Notes under the pieces: model-generated
Seen by the model: the letters and a program-made list of their open reading frames with translations, nothing else
The model's database searches: none
What the model was told of the DNA's origin: nothing
Source of the DNA: JABAYQ01 sp049890095
Lineage (GTDB): Bacteria; Bacteroidota; Bacteroidia; Flavobacteriales; UBA7312
NCBI GenBank assembly: GCA_049890095.1
Contig: JBMHCD010000008.1
Location: 310,001 to 374,000 of the forward strand
Reading direction: 5' to 3'
DNA: 64,000 nt
Position numbers and translations under genes: made by a program
Shown here: one piece after another, positions 16,523 to 26,201 of the stretch
Layout: each line of letters begins with the position of its first letter
Position numbering within the stretch: the first letter of the stretch is position 1

Positions 16523-19327
16523 ATGAAAAAGACTATTTTTTTGTTATTACTAACATCATTTGTTATACCTAATTTATTTTCTCAAAATTTAATTCAGAAA
16601 ATAGAGGCTGATAACAAATATGATATTCCCTATGAAATATGGCAATTAGATAATGGTTTAAACATTATAATTCATGAAGATCATTCAGATCCGATTGTTC
16701 ATGTTGAACTTACGTATCATGTTGGCTCCAACAGAGAACAAATAGGGATGACTGGTTTTGCTCATTTTTTTGAGCATATGATGTTTCAAGGATCTGAAAA
16801 TGTTGATGATGAAGAACATTTCAAAATTATTTCTGAAGCTGGTGGTACTTTAAATGGAACTACAAATAGAGATAGAACAAATTATTTTGAAACTTTACCA
16901 AGTAATCAATTAGAAACAGCCTTATGGTTGGAAGCTGATAGAATGGGTTTTTTATTGAATGCCGTTACACAAAAGAAATTTGAAAATCAAAGAAATGCTG
17001 TTAAAAACGAAAAAGCACAAAATCAAATAAATGTCCCTTATGGAATGTTTAGAGAAGTAATGGATCAAGTTCTATATCCTAAAGGTCATCCCTACAGTTG
17101 GCCTACAATTGGTTATGTAGATGATTTGGATAGAGTAACTGTTAATGAGCTCAAAGATTTTTTCTTGAGATGGTATGGACCAAACAACGCTTATTTAGTA
17201 GTAGCTGGTGATGTAGATCCGCAAAACGTTGTTGATCTAGCACAAAAATATTTTGGCCCAATCCCTAGAGGGGAAGAGGTTCGTGATTTAAGAGTTCCTA
17301 GAGTTATTTTACCTCAAAATAAATACAAAAAATTTGCTGACAGAATTTATTTTCCGATGGCTGCTTTTGTATATCCAACAGTTCCTAATTTCCATAAAGA
17401 TGAAGCTCCATTAGATGCTTTAGCTGATATAATGGGGGCAGGAAATAACTCACCTTTTTACAAAGAATTTGTAAAAACTGAAAAAGCTGTTCAAGCTTCA
17501 GTATCTCATCCTTGTTTTGAACTTTCAGGTGAGTTTATGATAAATGTAATAAATTACCCCACATTTACTTTTTCTGAAACAGAAGAAACGGTTAGCGAGT
17601 TGGTTAACAATTTTGAATCATATATTACTGATGAAGCATTAGAACGATTCAAATCTAAAATGAGATCTAGTATCATTGATGGACTTTCTAGTGTTAGTGG
17701 AAAAGCTTCTCAACTTACAATGTGGGCTTATTTATTAGATGAGCCATACAACTTTAGTAGAGATATTGATCGTTATCAGGCAATTACCAAAGAAGATGTT
17801 CTTAAAGTGTACAAGAAATACATAAAAAATAAAAATTCGGTAGTTATTGATTATTACCCTCTTCCAATGGGGTCAGAAGATTCTGTGATGAGTGTAAATC
17901 CATATTCTCATATACCATTTACAAAAGATGAACAATATAAAGGTTTAGTTTATAATAGAGCAGAGGATACTTTTGACAGATCTGTTCGTCCAATACCGGG
18001 TCCTGCAAAACCTGTAAATGTTCCTTTTTATTTTGAAAGCAATGTTAAAACAGGAGAGTCTGGAACAAATATTCCTGTAATCGGTGCAGAATCTAATGAA
18101 GTGCCAAAAGTTTATTTCCTTTTAACCCTTGAAGGTGGTGATTTATTGATTTCAGATAATGTAAAGAAAAAAGGATTACCTGAATTAACTGCTCAAATGT
18201 TGAATGAAGGAACTGAAAACTACACTACAGAAGAAGTTAGCTCAATGTTAGATGAATTAGGTAGTACGATTAATTTTTCTGCTGATGAAAGGACATCTAC
18301 TGTATATGTTACTAGTTTGTTAGGAAACTTAGATAAAACTATAAAAATACTTGAAGATAAATTACTACGACCTGCTTTTGATGAAGTAGACTTCAAACGA
18401 GTAAAAAAACAATTTAAAGAATCAATAAATAACAATAAGAAATCTGCTAATATTATTGCGTCAGAGGCTATGGCTAGTCTGCTTTATGGTAAGTCTATTA
18501 GAGGGGTTTCTAATACTGTTAAAGGCATCGAGAAGCTCAAATTATCTGATGTTAGAGAGTTTTACAATAAACAATATAATCCAAATTTGGCAAGTGTTGT
18601 AGTTGTAGGAGATATTTCCAAAGAAGATCTAATGCCACAATTGAACTTTTTGAATAATTGGAAAGGAGAGAAAGTTTCTATTAATAAGGTTTTACCACAG
18701 GAAAATATTTTCGGAAATGAAATTTATGTAGTTCACAAGCCTGGACCTCAATCGATAATTTTAATGGGTCATCACTCATTAAAATATGATACGGAAGGAG
18801 ATTATTTTAAATCTAATGTGATGAATTTCGTTTTTGGTGGAGCATTTAATAGTAGATTAAATTTAAATCTGAGAGAAGATAAAGGTTATACTTATGGAAT
18901 TAGATCTGGGTTTAGAGGTAACGATACCGATGGGTTGTTTTATATTCAAACATCGGTACGTTCTGAGGCCACAGATAGCGCTTTGACAGAAATATATAAA
19001 GAGTTAAATAATTACGTTGATAATGGTATTACTCAAGACGAATTAAATTTCACAAAAAGTGCTATAATTAATTCTGATGCTCTTAAGTATGAAACTGCTT
19101 TTCAAAAGTCTAGATTTTTAGCTCGTATACAACGCTATGGATTAGATAGAGAATACACTAAAAGACAAAATAATATACTCAACAACATGACCGTTGAAGA
19201 TATTAATTCGTTAGCAAAAAAGTATATCGATAAAAATAATCACATCGTTGTTGTCGTTGGTAATAAATATGCTCTCAAAAAATCTTTGGCAAAATTTGGA
19301 AAAGTTACTGAACTTAAAATAAAATAA
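16523..19327 (+). CDS. Secreted M16 family zinc metallopeptidase (pitrilysin-like)
   Basis: 934 residues with a signal peptide (MKKTIFLLLLTSFVIPNLFS), so exported. The first M16 domain has the inverted zinc motif HFFEH at 81-85 and a downstream glutamate E163 in ENQRNAVKNE, completing the H-x-x-E-H...E site. The second half holds another M16 fold without the motif, the usual active plus inactive pair fused in one chain, with GYTYGIRSGFRG as the conserved R/Y segment. Likely degrades peptides in the periplasm or outside. Followed by a TPR gene after 13 bases and a second metalloprotease, probably one transcript. Confidence 0.93.
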   Translation: MKKTIFLLLLTSFVIPNLFSQNLIQKIEADNKYDIPYEIWQLDNGLNIIIHEDHSDPIVHVELTYHVGSNREQIGMTGFAHFFEHMMFQGSENVDDEEHFKIISEAGGTLNGTTNRDRTNYFETLPSNQLETALWLEADRMGFLLNAVTQKKFENQRNAVKNEKAQNQINVPYGMFREVMDQVLYPKGHPYSWPTIGYVDDLDRVTVNELKDFFLRWYGPNNAYLVVAGDVDPQNVVDLAQKYFGPIPRGEEVRDLRVPRVILPQNKYKKFADRIYFPMAAFVYPTVPNFHKDEAPLDALADIMGAGNNSPFYKEFVKTEKAVQASVSHPCFELSGEFMINVINYPTFTFSETEETVSELVNNFESYITDEALERFKSKMRSSIIDGLSSVSGKASQLTMWAYLLDEPYNFSRDIDRYQAITKEDVLKVYKKYIKNKNSVVIDYYPLPMGSEDSVMSVNPYSHIPFTKDEQYKGLVYNRAEDTFDRSVRPIPGPAKPVNVPFYFESNVKTGESGTNIPVIGAESNEVPKVYFLLTLEGGDLLISDNVKKKGLPELTAQMLNEGTENYTTEEVSSMLDELGSTINFSADERTSTVYVTSLLGNLDKTIKILEDKLLRPAFDEVDFKRVKKQFKESINNNKKSANIIASEAMASLLYGKSIRGVSNTVKGIEKLKLSDVREFYNKQYNPNLASVVVVGDISKEDLMPQLNFLNNWKGEKVSINKVLPQENIFGNEIYVVHKPGPQSIILMGHHSLKYDTEGDYFKSNVMNFVFGGAFNSRLNLNLREDKGYTYGIRSGFRGNDTDGLFYIQTSVRSEATDSALTEIYKELNNYVDNGITQDELNFTKSAIINSDALKYETAFQKSRFLARIQRYGLDREYTKRQNNILNNMTVEDINSLAKKYIDKNNHIVVVVGNKYALKKSLAKFGKVTELKIK

Positions 19328-19340
19328 AACATAAATTATT

Positions 19341-20495
19341 ATGAATAAAATCAACCTATTAATATTAATTTCTTTTTTATCGTTTAATGTTTTTGCACAA
19401 AAAAGCAATGTGCAAAATGCTTACAAAGCACTTAAAAAAGAAAAGGTAAGTGAAGCTGTTGAATATATTGAATTAGCATACAATAATGAATCTACATCAA
19501 ATGATGTTAAAATGCTTAATTACAGGGGGCAAATTTATTTTGAAGTACACTCCAATAGTGAATTTAAATCAATAGATAAGATGGCTATTCTTAAATGTGC
19601 TGAAAGTTGGTTAAGACTTTCAAAACATCCTAAAGCTGGAAAATGGTTCGATAAAAGTGAACTCAATGATAATATTACTAAAGCTGGAGTTGGCTTGTTT
19701 AATAAAGGAGTTGAATTATATTCTATGAAAGAGTACGATAATTCAAAACTTTTATTTAATAAAATTTTCGATTTAATTCCGTTTGATGAAGCTGGAAATT
19801 TAAGCCGATCGAATGTCACTAAAGAATCCATTTGGCTAAATATGTTTTATGTTTCTTCTGCACAAGGAGACAATATGGGTAGTAAACAATATCTTCAAAA
19901 CTTAATTGACGTTAATTACCAAGACCCATTGATTTATTCATATATGTCTGATGTTTATCTTAATGAAGGAAATCAAGACAAAGCATTGGAAGTTATTAAA
20001 GAGGGTAGAGAGTATTTCGAGACTGATGTTAATTTAATAATCGCAGAGTTAAACTATTATTTAGCAAATGAAAACTATATAAAAGCTGAAGAATTGTTAA
20101 AATTAGCAGTTGAAGAAGATCCTAATAACCCAAAATTATTTTTTGCTTTAGGAAGTAGTTATGATGAACTAGGTAAATTTGAAGAAGCAGAATCTGCGTA
20201 TAGAGAAGCTGTTGATATTGATCCAAATTTTTATGATGCTCAATACAATCTTGGTATTATGTATTACAACAAAGCCGGAAAAATGTTAAACGAGGCAAAT
20301 TCAATAAAAGACTTCAATAAATATGATGCTGCAAAAAATAAAGCAGATAAATTGATGCTAAAAGGTTTACCTCATATCGAAGCTTGTTATGAAATGCAAC
20401 CAGACGATAAAAATATCCTTATTGTTCTTAAAGAATTATATTACAGAAATGGTAATGAAGCAAAATACAAAGAAATCGTAAGCAAGTTAAATTAA
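19341..20495 (+). CDS. Secreted TPR-repeat protein
   Basis: 384 residues with a signal peptide ending near FNVFAQ. The chain is helical repeats; clear tetratricopeptide units occur at LIYSYMSDVYLNEGNQDKAL, KLFFALGSSYDELGKFEEAE and AQYNLGIMYYNKAGKM. No enzymatic motif is present, so a scaffold or binding role in the periplasm is the most that can be said. It lies between two secreted metalloproteases (13- and 24-base gaps), suggesting co-expression, but a direct functional link is not shown. Confidence 0.85.
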   Translation: MNKINLLILISFLSFNVFAQKSNVQNAYKALKKEKVSEAVEYIELAYNNESTSNDVKMLNYRGQIYFEVHSNSEFKSIDKMAILKCAESWLRLSKHPKAGKWFDKSELNDNITKAGVGLFNKGVELYSMKEYDNSKLLFNKIFDLIPFDEAGNLSRSNVTKESIWLNMFYVSSAQGDNMGSKQYLQNLIDVNYQDPLIYSYMSDVYLNEGNQDKALEVIKEGREYFETDVNLIIAELNYYLANENYIKAEELLKLAVEEDPNNPKLFFALGSSYDELGKFEEAESAYREAVDIDPNFYDAQYNLGIMYYNKAGKMLNEANSIKDFNKYDAAKNKADKLMLKGLPHIEACYEMQPDDKNILIVLKELYYRNGNEAKYKEIVSKLN

Positions 20496-20519
20496 AAAAT
20501 TCCCCTAAACCCTAAATTA

Positions 20520-23039
20520 ATGAGAGTATTATTCAAAGCTATTTTAGTTGTTGTTTTATTATCCATAACTAATATTTATAGCTATTCACAACCATCAACA
20601 AAACAAACTTCCTTTATCTATAAAAAAAAGAAAAAGGTTGTTGATCCAATAGATACAAAAACTAAAAATTGTGAATTATACGATGGTTTGTTTAGATTTT
20701 ATCAAGATAAAAAGAATGGGTCTTCTTTTATAGAAATAGATACTTCACATATTGGTAAAGAATTCATTTACTTTAGTTACTTTGAAAATGGAGTAGGAGA
20801 TGCAAGAGCAAATAGGGGTGTATATAGAGGATCTAAGATTATAAAGATTAATAAGTTTTTTGATAAAATAGATTTTACAATAGAAAACACAAAGTACTTT
20901 TTTGATCCAAATAGTCCATTAAGCAATTCATCTAATGCAAACATAAACACACCTATAGTAGTTTCGGAATCTATTGTTGCAACTAGTTTATGTAAGACTA
21001 AGTTCTTGATTGATGCTGATAACATCTTTCTAAATGAATCTTTTCAGCAAGTTCGATCCTCATATTCCGGTGGTTATAAGGGATTTAGACTTGGCAACTT
21101 AAGTAAAAGTAAAACAAGATTAGAAAAAGTAAGAAACTATCCAGAAAATACTGATGTGTTAGTAAAATATGTTTACGAAAGTAAATATCCTTCTAGAAGG
21201 GGTGGACAAGCTGTTACTGACTCTAGAAATGTTTCTGTTGTTGTTCAACACAGCATTATTGAAATGCCTGATGATAATTACGTTCCAAGAATAGATGACA
21301 CAAGAGTTGGATATTTTACAACTCAGACTAATCATATGACTAGTATTGATCAAGTAAATTATAGAGACTTTATCAATCGTTGGAGATTAGAAAAAAAGTT
21401 TCCAGAAAACGATGTTTCAGAACCATTTAAGCCAATAACTTTTTGGATTGAAAATACAACACCTTATGAATTTAGAGACATCATAAAAGATGGAGTAGAA
21501 GCTTGGAATATAGCTTTTGAAGAAGCTGGCTTTTCTAATGCCATTGAAGTAAAAATACAACCAGATTCAGCTGAGTGGGATGCTGGTGATATCCGATATA
21601 ATGTTCTTCGTTGGACTTCTTCTCCATCACCACCTTGGGGTGGCTATGGCCCATCATTTGTGAACCCTAGAACTGGTGAAATTCTTGGTGCTGACATTAT
21701 GTTGGAATGGGTATATATTACCAACAGGATATTAACAGATGAGTTATTTAATGATTCTGAAGATCAACAAAATCACCAAATGTGTAATGCTGCTAGTCAT
21801 CAACAAATTGAAAATCAGTTTGGTTTAAATTACATTAAGTCATTTAATTTATCTGAGGAGCTTGAAAAAGAATTAATTAAACAATCTTTGTATAGATTAG
21901 TACTTCATGAAGTAGGTCACACTCTTGGGCTTAGTCATAACTTTAAAGGGTCTTTATTTCTAAATAACGAAGAGCTTAACAATAAAGAAATTGTTAATGA
22001 AAGAGGTGTATGTTCTTCAGTAATGGAATATCCGGCTATCAACATTGCGGAAAATCCAGAAAATCAAGGTTTATTTTTTGACGTTAAACCTGGCGTGTAT
22101 GATATATGGGCTATTAAATATGGTTATTCGTGGTTTGAGAATAAAGAAAAAGAAGATGAAACACTAAATGAAATATTATCTCATTCAACTAAAAAAGAGT
22201 TGGCATTTGCTAACGATGCATTTGATATGAGATATCCTGGAAAAGGAACGGATCCAAACGCTATGATTTATGATTTATCTAGCGATCCTGTTGAACATTC
22301 TTTACGCAAAATAAAAAAAGTAATTTCTATTGCTTCAAATTTAAAGCAGAAATACACTGAGAATAATGACACTTATGAAGAATTGTATCGATCGTATAGA
22401 ACTTTATTATTTTCGTACTACCAATCGTTAAATATTATTTCTAGACAAATAGGGGGAGTGAAAGTAGATTTGGCTCACACCAATCAAAATTCAATAAACA
22501 AACCATTTGAAAGCATAAATAAAGAAGTACAAAAAAACGCTTTAGATATTATTTCTAAGTATGGTTTTAGTAATATGATAATATTACAACAGGATATATT
22601 TCCTTTTTTGCAAAAACAAAGAAGAGGATTTAGTGTTTCTAATGATCCGCAAATCCATCAATTAATACTTACTTATCAAAATAGATTGATGAATCATTTA
22701 CTTCATCCAAATGTTTTACAAAGAATAACTAATTCCAATTTGTATGGTAATGATTATACTCTAGCTAATTATATGATTGATCTAAGGAATGCCGTTTTTA
22801 AATCTGATTTTAATCAGAACGTTACTACAGTTAGACAAAATCTACAAACATCCTATGTAAATAGATTAATTTCTATTGTTGATACTGATTCTAGATTTGA
22901 TAATATTACAAAAGCTTCTGTTTATTATAATTTAGAATGGCTCAAAAATAATCTTAATCAAAATGTAGGAGATCTTTCTACTAAACAACACAGAAAGTAT
23001 TTAACTTTCTTAATTAATAATGCTTTAAAAGAAGAGTAG
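20520..23039 (+). CDS. Secreted zinc-dependent metalloprotease (DUF5117-type)
   Basis: 839 residues with a signal peptide (MRVLFKAILVVVLLSITNIYS). The zinc site is HEVGHTLGLSH at 463-473, the extended HExxHxxGxxH motif of metzincins. The N-terminal half (about 60-330) resembles the DUF5117 domain and the C-terminal part the DUF4953-like region common in Bacteroidota metalloproteases; these domain names are from memory. The substrate is unknown. Last gene of the M16-TPR-metalloprotease group; a 9-bp hairpin overlaps its stop codon. Confidence 0.88.
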   Translation: MRVLFKAILVVVLLSITNIYSYSQPSTKQTSFIYKKKKKVVDPIDTKTKNCELYDGLFRFYQDKKNGSSFIEIDTSHIGKEFIYFSYFENGVGDARANRGVYRGSKIIKINKFFDKIDFTIENTKYFFDPNSPLSNSSNANINTPIVVSESIVATSLCKTKFLIDADNIFLNESFQQVRSSYSGGYKGFRLGNLSKSKTRLEKVRNYPENTDVLVKYVYESKYPSRRGGQAVTDSRNVSVVVQHSIIEMPDDNYVPRIDDTRVGYFTTQTNHMTSIDQVNYRDFINRWRLEKKFPENDVSEPFKPITFWIENTTPYEFRDIIKDGVEAWNIAFEEAGFSNAIEVKIQPDSAEWDAGDIRYNVLRWTSSPSPPWGGYGPSFVNPRTGEILGADIMLEWVYITNRILTDELFNDSEDQQNHQMCNAASHQQIENQFGLNYIKSFNLSEELEKELIKQSLYRLVLHEVGHTLGLSHNFKGSLFLNNEELNNKEIVNERGVCSSVMEYPAINIAENPENQGLFFDVKPGVYDIWAIKYGYSWFENKEKEDETLNEILSHSTKKELAFANDAFDMRYPGKGTDPNAMIYDLSSDPVEHSLRKIKKVISIASNLKQKYTENNDTYEELYRSYRTLLFSYYQSLNIISRQIGGVKVDLAHTNQNSINKPFESINKEVQKNALDIISKYGFSNMIILQQDIFPFLQKQRRGFSVSNDPQIHQLILTYQNRLMNHLLHPNVLQRITNSNLYGNDYTLANYMIDLRNAVFKSDFNQNVTTVRQNLQTSYVNRLISIVDTDSRFDNITKASVYYNLEWLKNNLNQNVGDLSTKQHRKYLTFLINNALKEE

Positions 23040-23052
23040 TATTCTCTTCTTT
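23028..23052 (+). terminator. Possible terminator hairpin at the end of the metalloprotease gene
   Basis: Stem AAAGAAGAG / CTCTTCTTT with a 7-base loop that includes the TAG stop codon. The T-run is only three bases, so termination would be weak. Confidence 0.4.
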
Positions 23053-23099
23053 ACATATTCTATTTAACATAATATTAATTATAGGGCGTTTATTGAAAT

Positions 23100-24962
23100 T
23101 TAGAATAATTCATCTAATTCTATCCAGCGTACGGATTTTTCATCCAACAATTCAATAATTTTTCCTAGTTCATCGCTAAGTGAATTTATTTTCTCAAAAG
23201 ATAAATTTTCCTTAATAATATCATTTTCTAATTCTTTTTTTCGAATTTCTAATTTTGAAATTTCTTTTTCGAGTTGTTCGTATTCAAATTTGTCTTTATA
23301 AGATACTTTATTTTTTTCTTTTACTTTTTTTGAATTAGTATTACTCTCCGTTTTAATTTTCTGAGCATCGTTTTGATTTTTTCTATATTCAGAATATGAT
23401 GTGTAAATATCTTTAATTTTTCCATTACCTTCAAAAATGAATAAATGATTACATAATTTATCCATAAAGTATCTATCATGAGAAACAATAATTAGACATC
23501 CTTTAAATTGAGTTAAGAATTCTTCTAATTTATTTAATGTCAATAAATCTAAATCATTGGTTGGTTCGTCCAGAATTAAAAAATTAGGGTTTTTTATCAA
23601 TACTGTTAAAAGATATAGTCTTCTCTTTTCACCACCACTTAGTTTTGAAACAAAAGTATGTTGTGTTTTGGGTGGAAACATAAAATACGTTAGCAATTGA
23701 GAAGCTGTTAATTTTTTCCCATCTGACATTTCAATTACTTCAGCAATATCTTTAAGTACATCAATAACCCTTTTATCATCTTTTATCTGAATACCTTGTT
23801 GAGAAAAATATCCATAAATGATGGTTTCACCTACATTTATTTTTCCACTATCAGCTTTTTCTTTCTGGGTTAACATATTCAAAAATGTAGTTTTTCCTAC
23901 TCCATTTTTTCCTATTATTCCTATTCTATCGCCTTTATTAAAGGTGTAATCGAAACTGTCTAAAATTTTTAAATCTCCGTAACTTTTATAAACTTTTTTT
24001 AATTCTAGAATTTTACCTCCTATTCTATTCATTTTAACATCCAAAACAATGTCATGATTTATTTTTTTGGATTGTGCTTTTTGTTTAATATTATCGAAGT
24101 TGGTAATTCTTGCTTTAGATTTGGTAGTTCGCGCTTTGGGTTGTCTTCGCATCCATTCCAATTCTTTTTTCATTAGCTTATTTGCCTTTGAAATTTCAGT
24201 ATTTATAGCTGCTACCCTTTCATTTCTCTTTTCTAAAAAATAATTGTAGTTTCCTTTATGATGGTAAAGTATTCCATCTTCTAGTTCTAATATTTGATTA
24301 CAAACTCTATCCAAAAAATAACGATCGTGAGTAACCATTAACAAAGTTATTTTTTGTTGTTGTAAAAACTTTTCTAACCATTCAATCATTTCAATATCTA
24401 AATGGTTGGTTGGCTCGTCTAATAGTAATAAATCTGGTTCGTCAATGAGTAACAAAGCTAATGAGAGACGTTTTTTTTGTCCTCCTGATAAGTCTTTAAC
24501 CCTTTGTTGAAAATCAATGATATTAAACTTGGATAAAATTTGCTTAATTCTTCTTTCATAATCCCAAGCATTCTTTTCATTCATTTGATTAGTTAAACTT
24601 TCTAAAGCATTTAACGTATTAGAGTTATTTAGTTTAGTATGTTCATCTAATGCATTTTCATACTGCTTAATTAATAATGAAATATCACTTTTATTATTTT
24701 TAATAAGTTGATCTACAGTTTGGTTAAAATTAAAATCAGGATCTTGAGCTAGATAACCAACTTTTAAATTTTTTCTTATGGTAACAGTACCCTTATCTTG
24801 CTGATCTTTACCAGCAATTATTTTTATCATACTAGATTTACCGGTACCATTATTTGCAATTAATGCCATTTTATCTCCTTGATTTAAACCAAAGTTTAAA
24901 CCCTCGAATAAAACTCTTTCACCATAGTTTTTTCCTAAATTATCAATAGATAAATAATTCAT
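23100..24962 (-). CDS. uup: ABC-F family ATPase, Uup-like
   Basis: Cytoplasmic duplicated ATPase with no membrane segment; ABC-F proteins act on ribosomes or DNA intermediates. 620 residues. First ATPase: ANNGTGKSS at 36-44, LSGGQKKRLSLALLL, LLDEPTNHLD. Second: GKNGVGKTT near residue 350, LSGGEKRRLYLL, ILDEPTNDLD. Between them is the basic linker with MRRQPKARTTKSKARI. The last 80 residues are a predicted coiled coil (YEQLEKEISKLEIRKKELE), which fits Uup rather than EttA. Its ATG overlaps the stop of the flavoprotein gene by four bases (ATGA). Confidence 0.9.
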   Translation of the reverse strand: MNYLSIDNLGKNYGERVLFEGLNFGLNQGDKMALIANNGTGKSSMIKIIAGKDQQDKGTVTIRKNLKVGYLAQDPDFNFNQTVDQLIKNNKSDISLLIKQYENALDEHTKLNNSNTLNALESLTNQMNEKNAWDYERRIKQILSKFNIIDFQQRVKDLSGGQKKRLSLALLLIDEPDLLLLDEPTNHLDIEMIEWLEKFLQQQKITLLMVTHDRYFLDRVCNQILELEDGILYHHKGNYNYFLEKRNERVAAINTEISKANKLMKKELEWMRRQPKARTTKSKARITNFDNIKQKAQSKKINHDIVLDVKMNRIGGKILELKKVYKSYGDLKILDSFDYTFNKGDRIGIIGKNGVGKTTFLNMLTQKEKADSGKINVGETIIYGYFSQQGIQIKDDKRVIDVLKDIAEVIEMSDGKKLTASQLLTYFMFPPKTQHTFVSKLSGGEKRRLYLLTVLIKNPNFLILDEPTNDLDLLTLNKLEEFLTQFKGCLIIVSHDRYFMDKLCNHLFIFEGNGKIKDIYTSYSEYRKNQNDAQKIKTESNTNSKKVKEKNKVSYKDKFEYEQLEKEISKLEIRKKELENDIIKENLSFEKINSLSDELGKIIELLDEKSVRWIELDELF

Positions 24963-26161
24963 ATTGTAGCATTTTTACCTGCAATATAACCACTAGTCCA
25001 TGCAGCCTGAAAATTAAATCCTCCTGTTATACCATCAATATTCATCACTTCACCACAAAAATACAAGCCTTTACATGTTTTACTTTCCATAGAAGTATTA
25101 TTTATACTATTTAGATCAATTCCTCCACTGGTAACAAACTCTTCTTTAAAAGTTGTTTTTCCATTTATGGTATAAATATCATTCATTAAACAGTTTAACA
25201 ATTTATTAACTTCTTTTTTGCTCAATTCATTCCATTTTTTGGAGTTAGATATTTCACTTTTACTAATTATAAAATTCCATAATCTTGATGGCATATCAAA
25301 TGGATTTTTATTTGCTATAATTCTGTTGCTTAGTCTATTCTGAGTAATAATTTCAAGGTATTTATTTTCACTTAAATTTAGCCAATTGACCTGAATATTA
25401 AAGTTATAATTTAAACTATGAAGAATTCTAGCTCCATATGCTGATGTTTTTAAAACTGCTGGACCACTCATTCCCCAATGAGTAATTAGCAATGGTCCAT
25501 TATGTTTTATTTTTGTACCCTCTATTTTTACTGAGCTATCATTTGCTACCACTCCCATCAACTCCGTAATTTCATTATTAGGTATATTAAAAGTAAATAA
25601 TGAAGGAACTGGCATAATGATATCTTTTTGAAGTTTTTTTATCCAGTCAAATCCATTTATTTTAGGAGATCCACCGGTTGCAATAATGACTCTATCAAAA
25701 AAATCAATACTACCATTTATATTTAATTGAAATTTATTTTTGACTTTATCAATTTTAGAAATTAAAGATTTGAGATTTAAATTAATATTTAAATCATGAA
25801 CTTCGTTTAATAAACAATCTATAATTGTTTGAGAGCTATCAGTAGATGGAAAAACTCTATTATCGGCTTCTGTTTTAAGTTTAATTCCTCTATCTTCAAA
25901 CCATTGGAAGGTGTCTTTAGTAGAAAAATGAGAAAACGATTTTTTTAAAAACTTTCCTCCTCTAGGATAGTTTTGTGCTAATTTGGAAATAGAAAAGCAT
26001 GCGTTTGTAACATTACATCTACCACCACCTGAAACCTTGACTTTTGCTAAAACTTTATTAGATTTTTCAAAAATTACAACTTCATTCTTTCTATTGATAG
26101 ATTTTGCCGTAATGGCCGCCATAAAGCCTGCAGCCCCTCCTCCTATTATTGCAATTTTCAT
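24959..26161 (-). CDS. HI0933-family NAD(P)/FAD-dependent oxidoreductase
   Basis: 400-residue flavoprotein. FAD-binding Rossmann motif GGGAAG at 7-12, the family block VSGGGRCNVTN near 43-53, the second dinucleotide motif VIIATGGSP and the C-terminal LYFCGEVMNIDGITGGFNF, all typical of the HI0933/YhiN family. The physiological substrate of this family is mostly unknown; related proteins have been linked to bile-acid reduction in gut bacteria, which should not be transferred here. It lies 40 bases behind typA and overlaps the ABC-F gene. Confidence 0.9.
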   Translation of the reverse strand: MKIAIIGGGAAGFMAAITAKSINRKNEVVIFEKSNKVLAKVKVSGGGRCNVTNACFSISKLAQNYPRGGKFLKKSFSHFSTKDTFQWFEDRGIKLKTEADNRVFPSTDSSQTIIDCLLNEVHDLNINLNLKSLISKIDKVKNKFQLNINGSIDFFDRVIIATGGSPKINGFDWIKKLQKDIIMPVPSLFTFNIPNNEITELMGVVANDSSVKIEGTKIKHNGPLLITHWGMSGPAVLKTSAYGARILHSLNYNFNIQVNWLNLSENKYLEIITQNRLSNRIIANKNPFDMPSRLWNFIISKSEISNSKKWNELSKKEVNKLLNCLMNDIYTINGKTTFKEEFVTSGGIDLNSINNTSMESKTCKGLYFCGEVMNIDGITGGFNFQAAWTSGYIAGKNATI

Positions 26162-26201
26162 CTCATCAAAAATTAAATCAAAGAAAGGTACAAAAAATGA
26201 C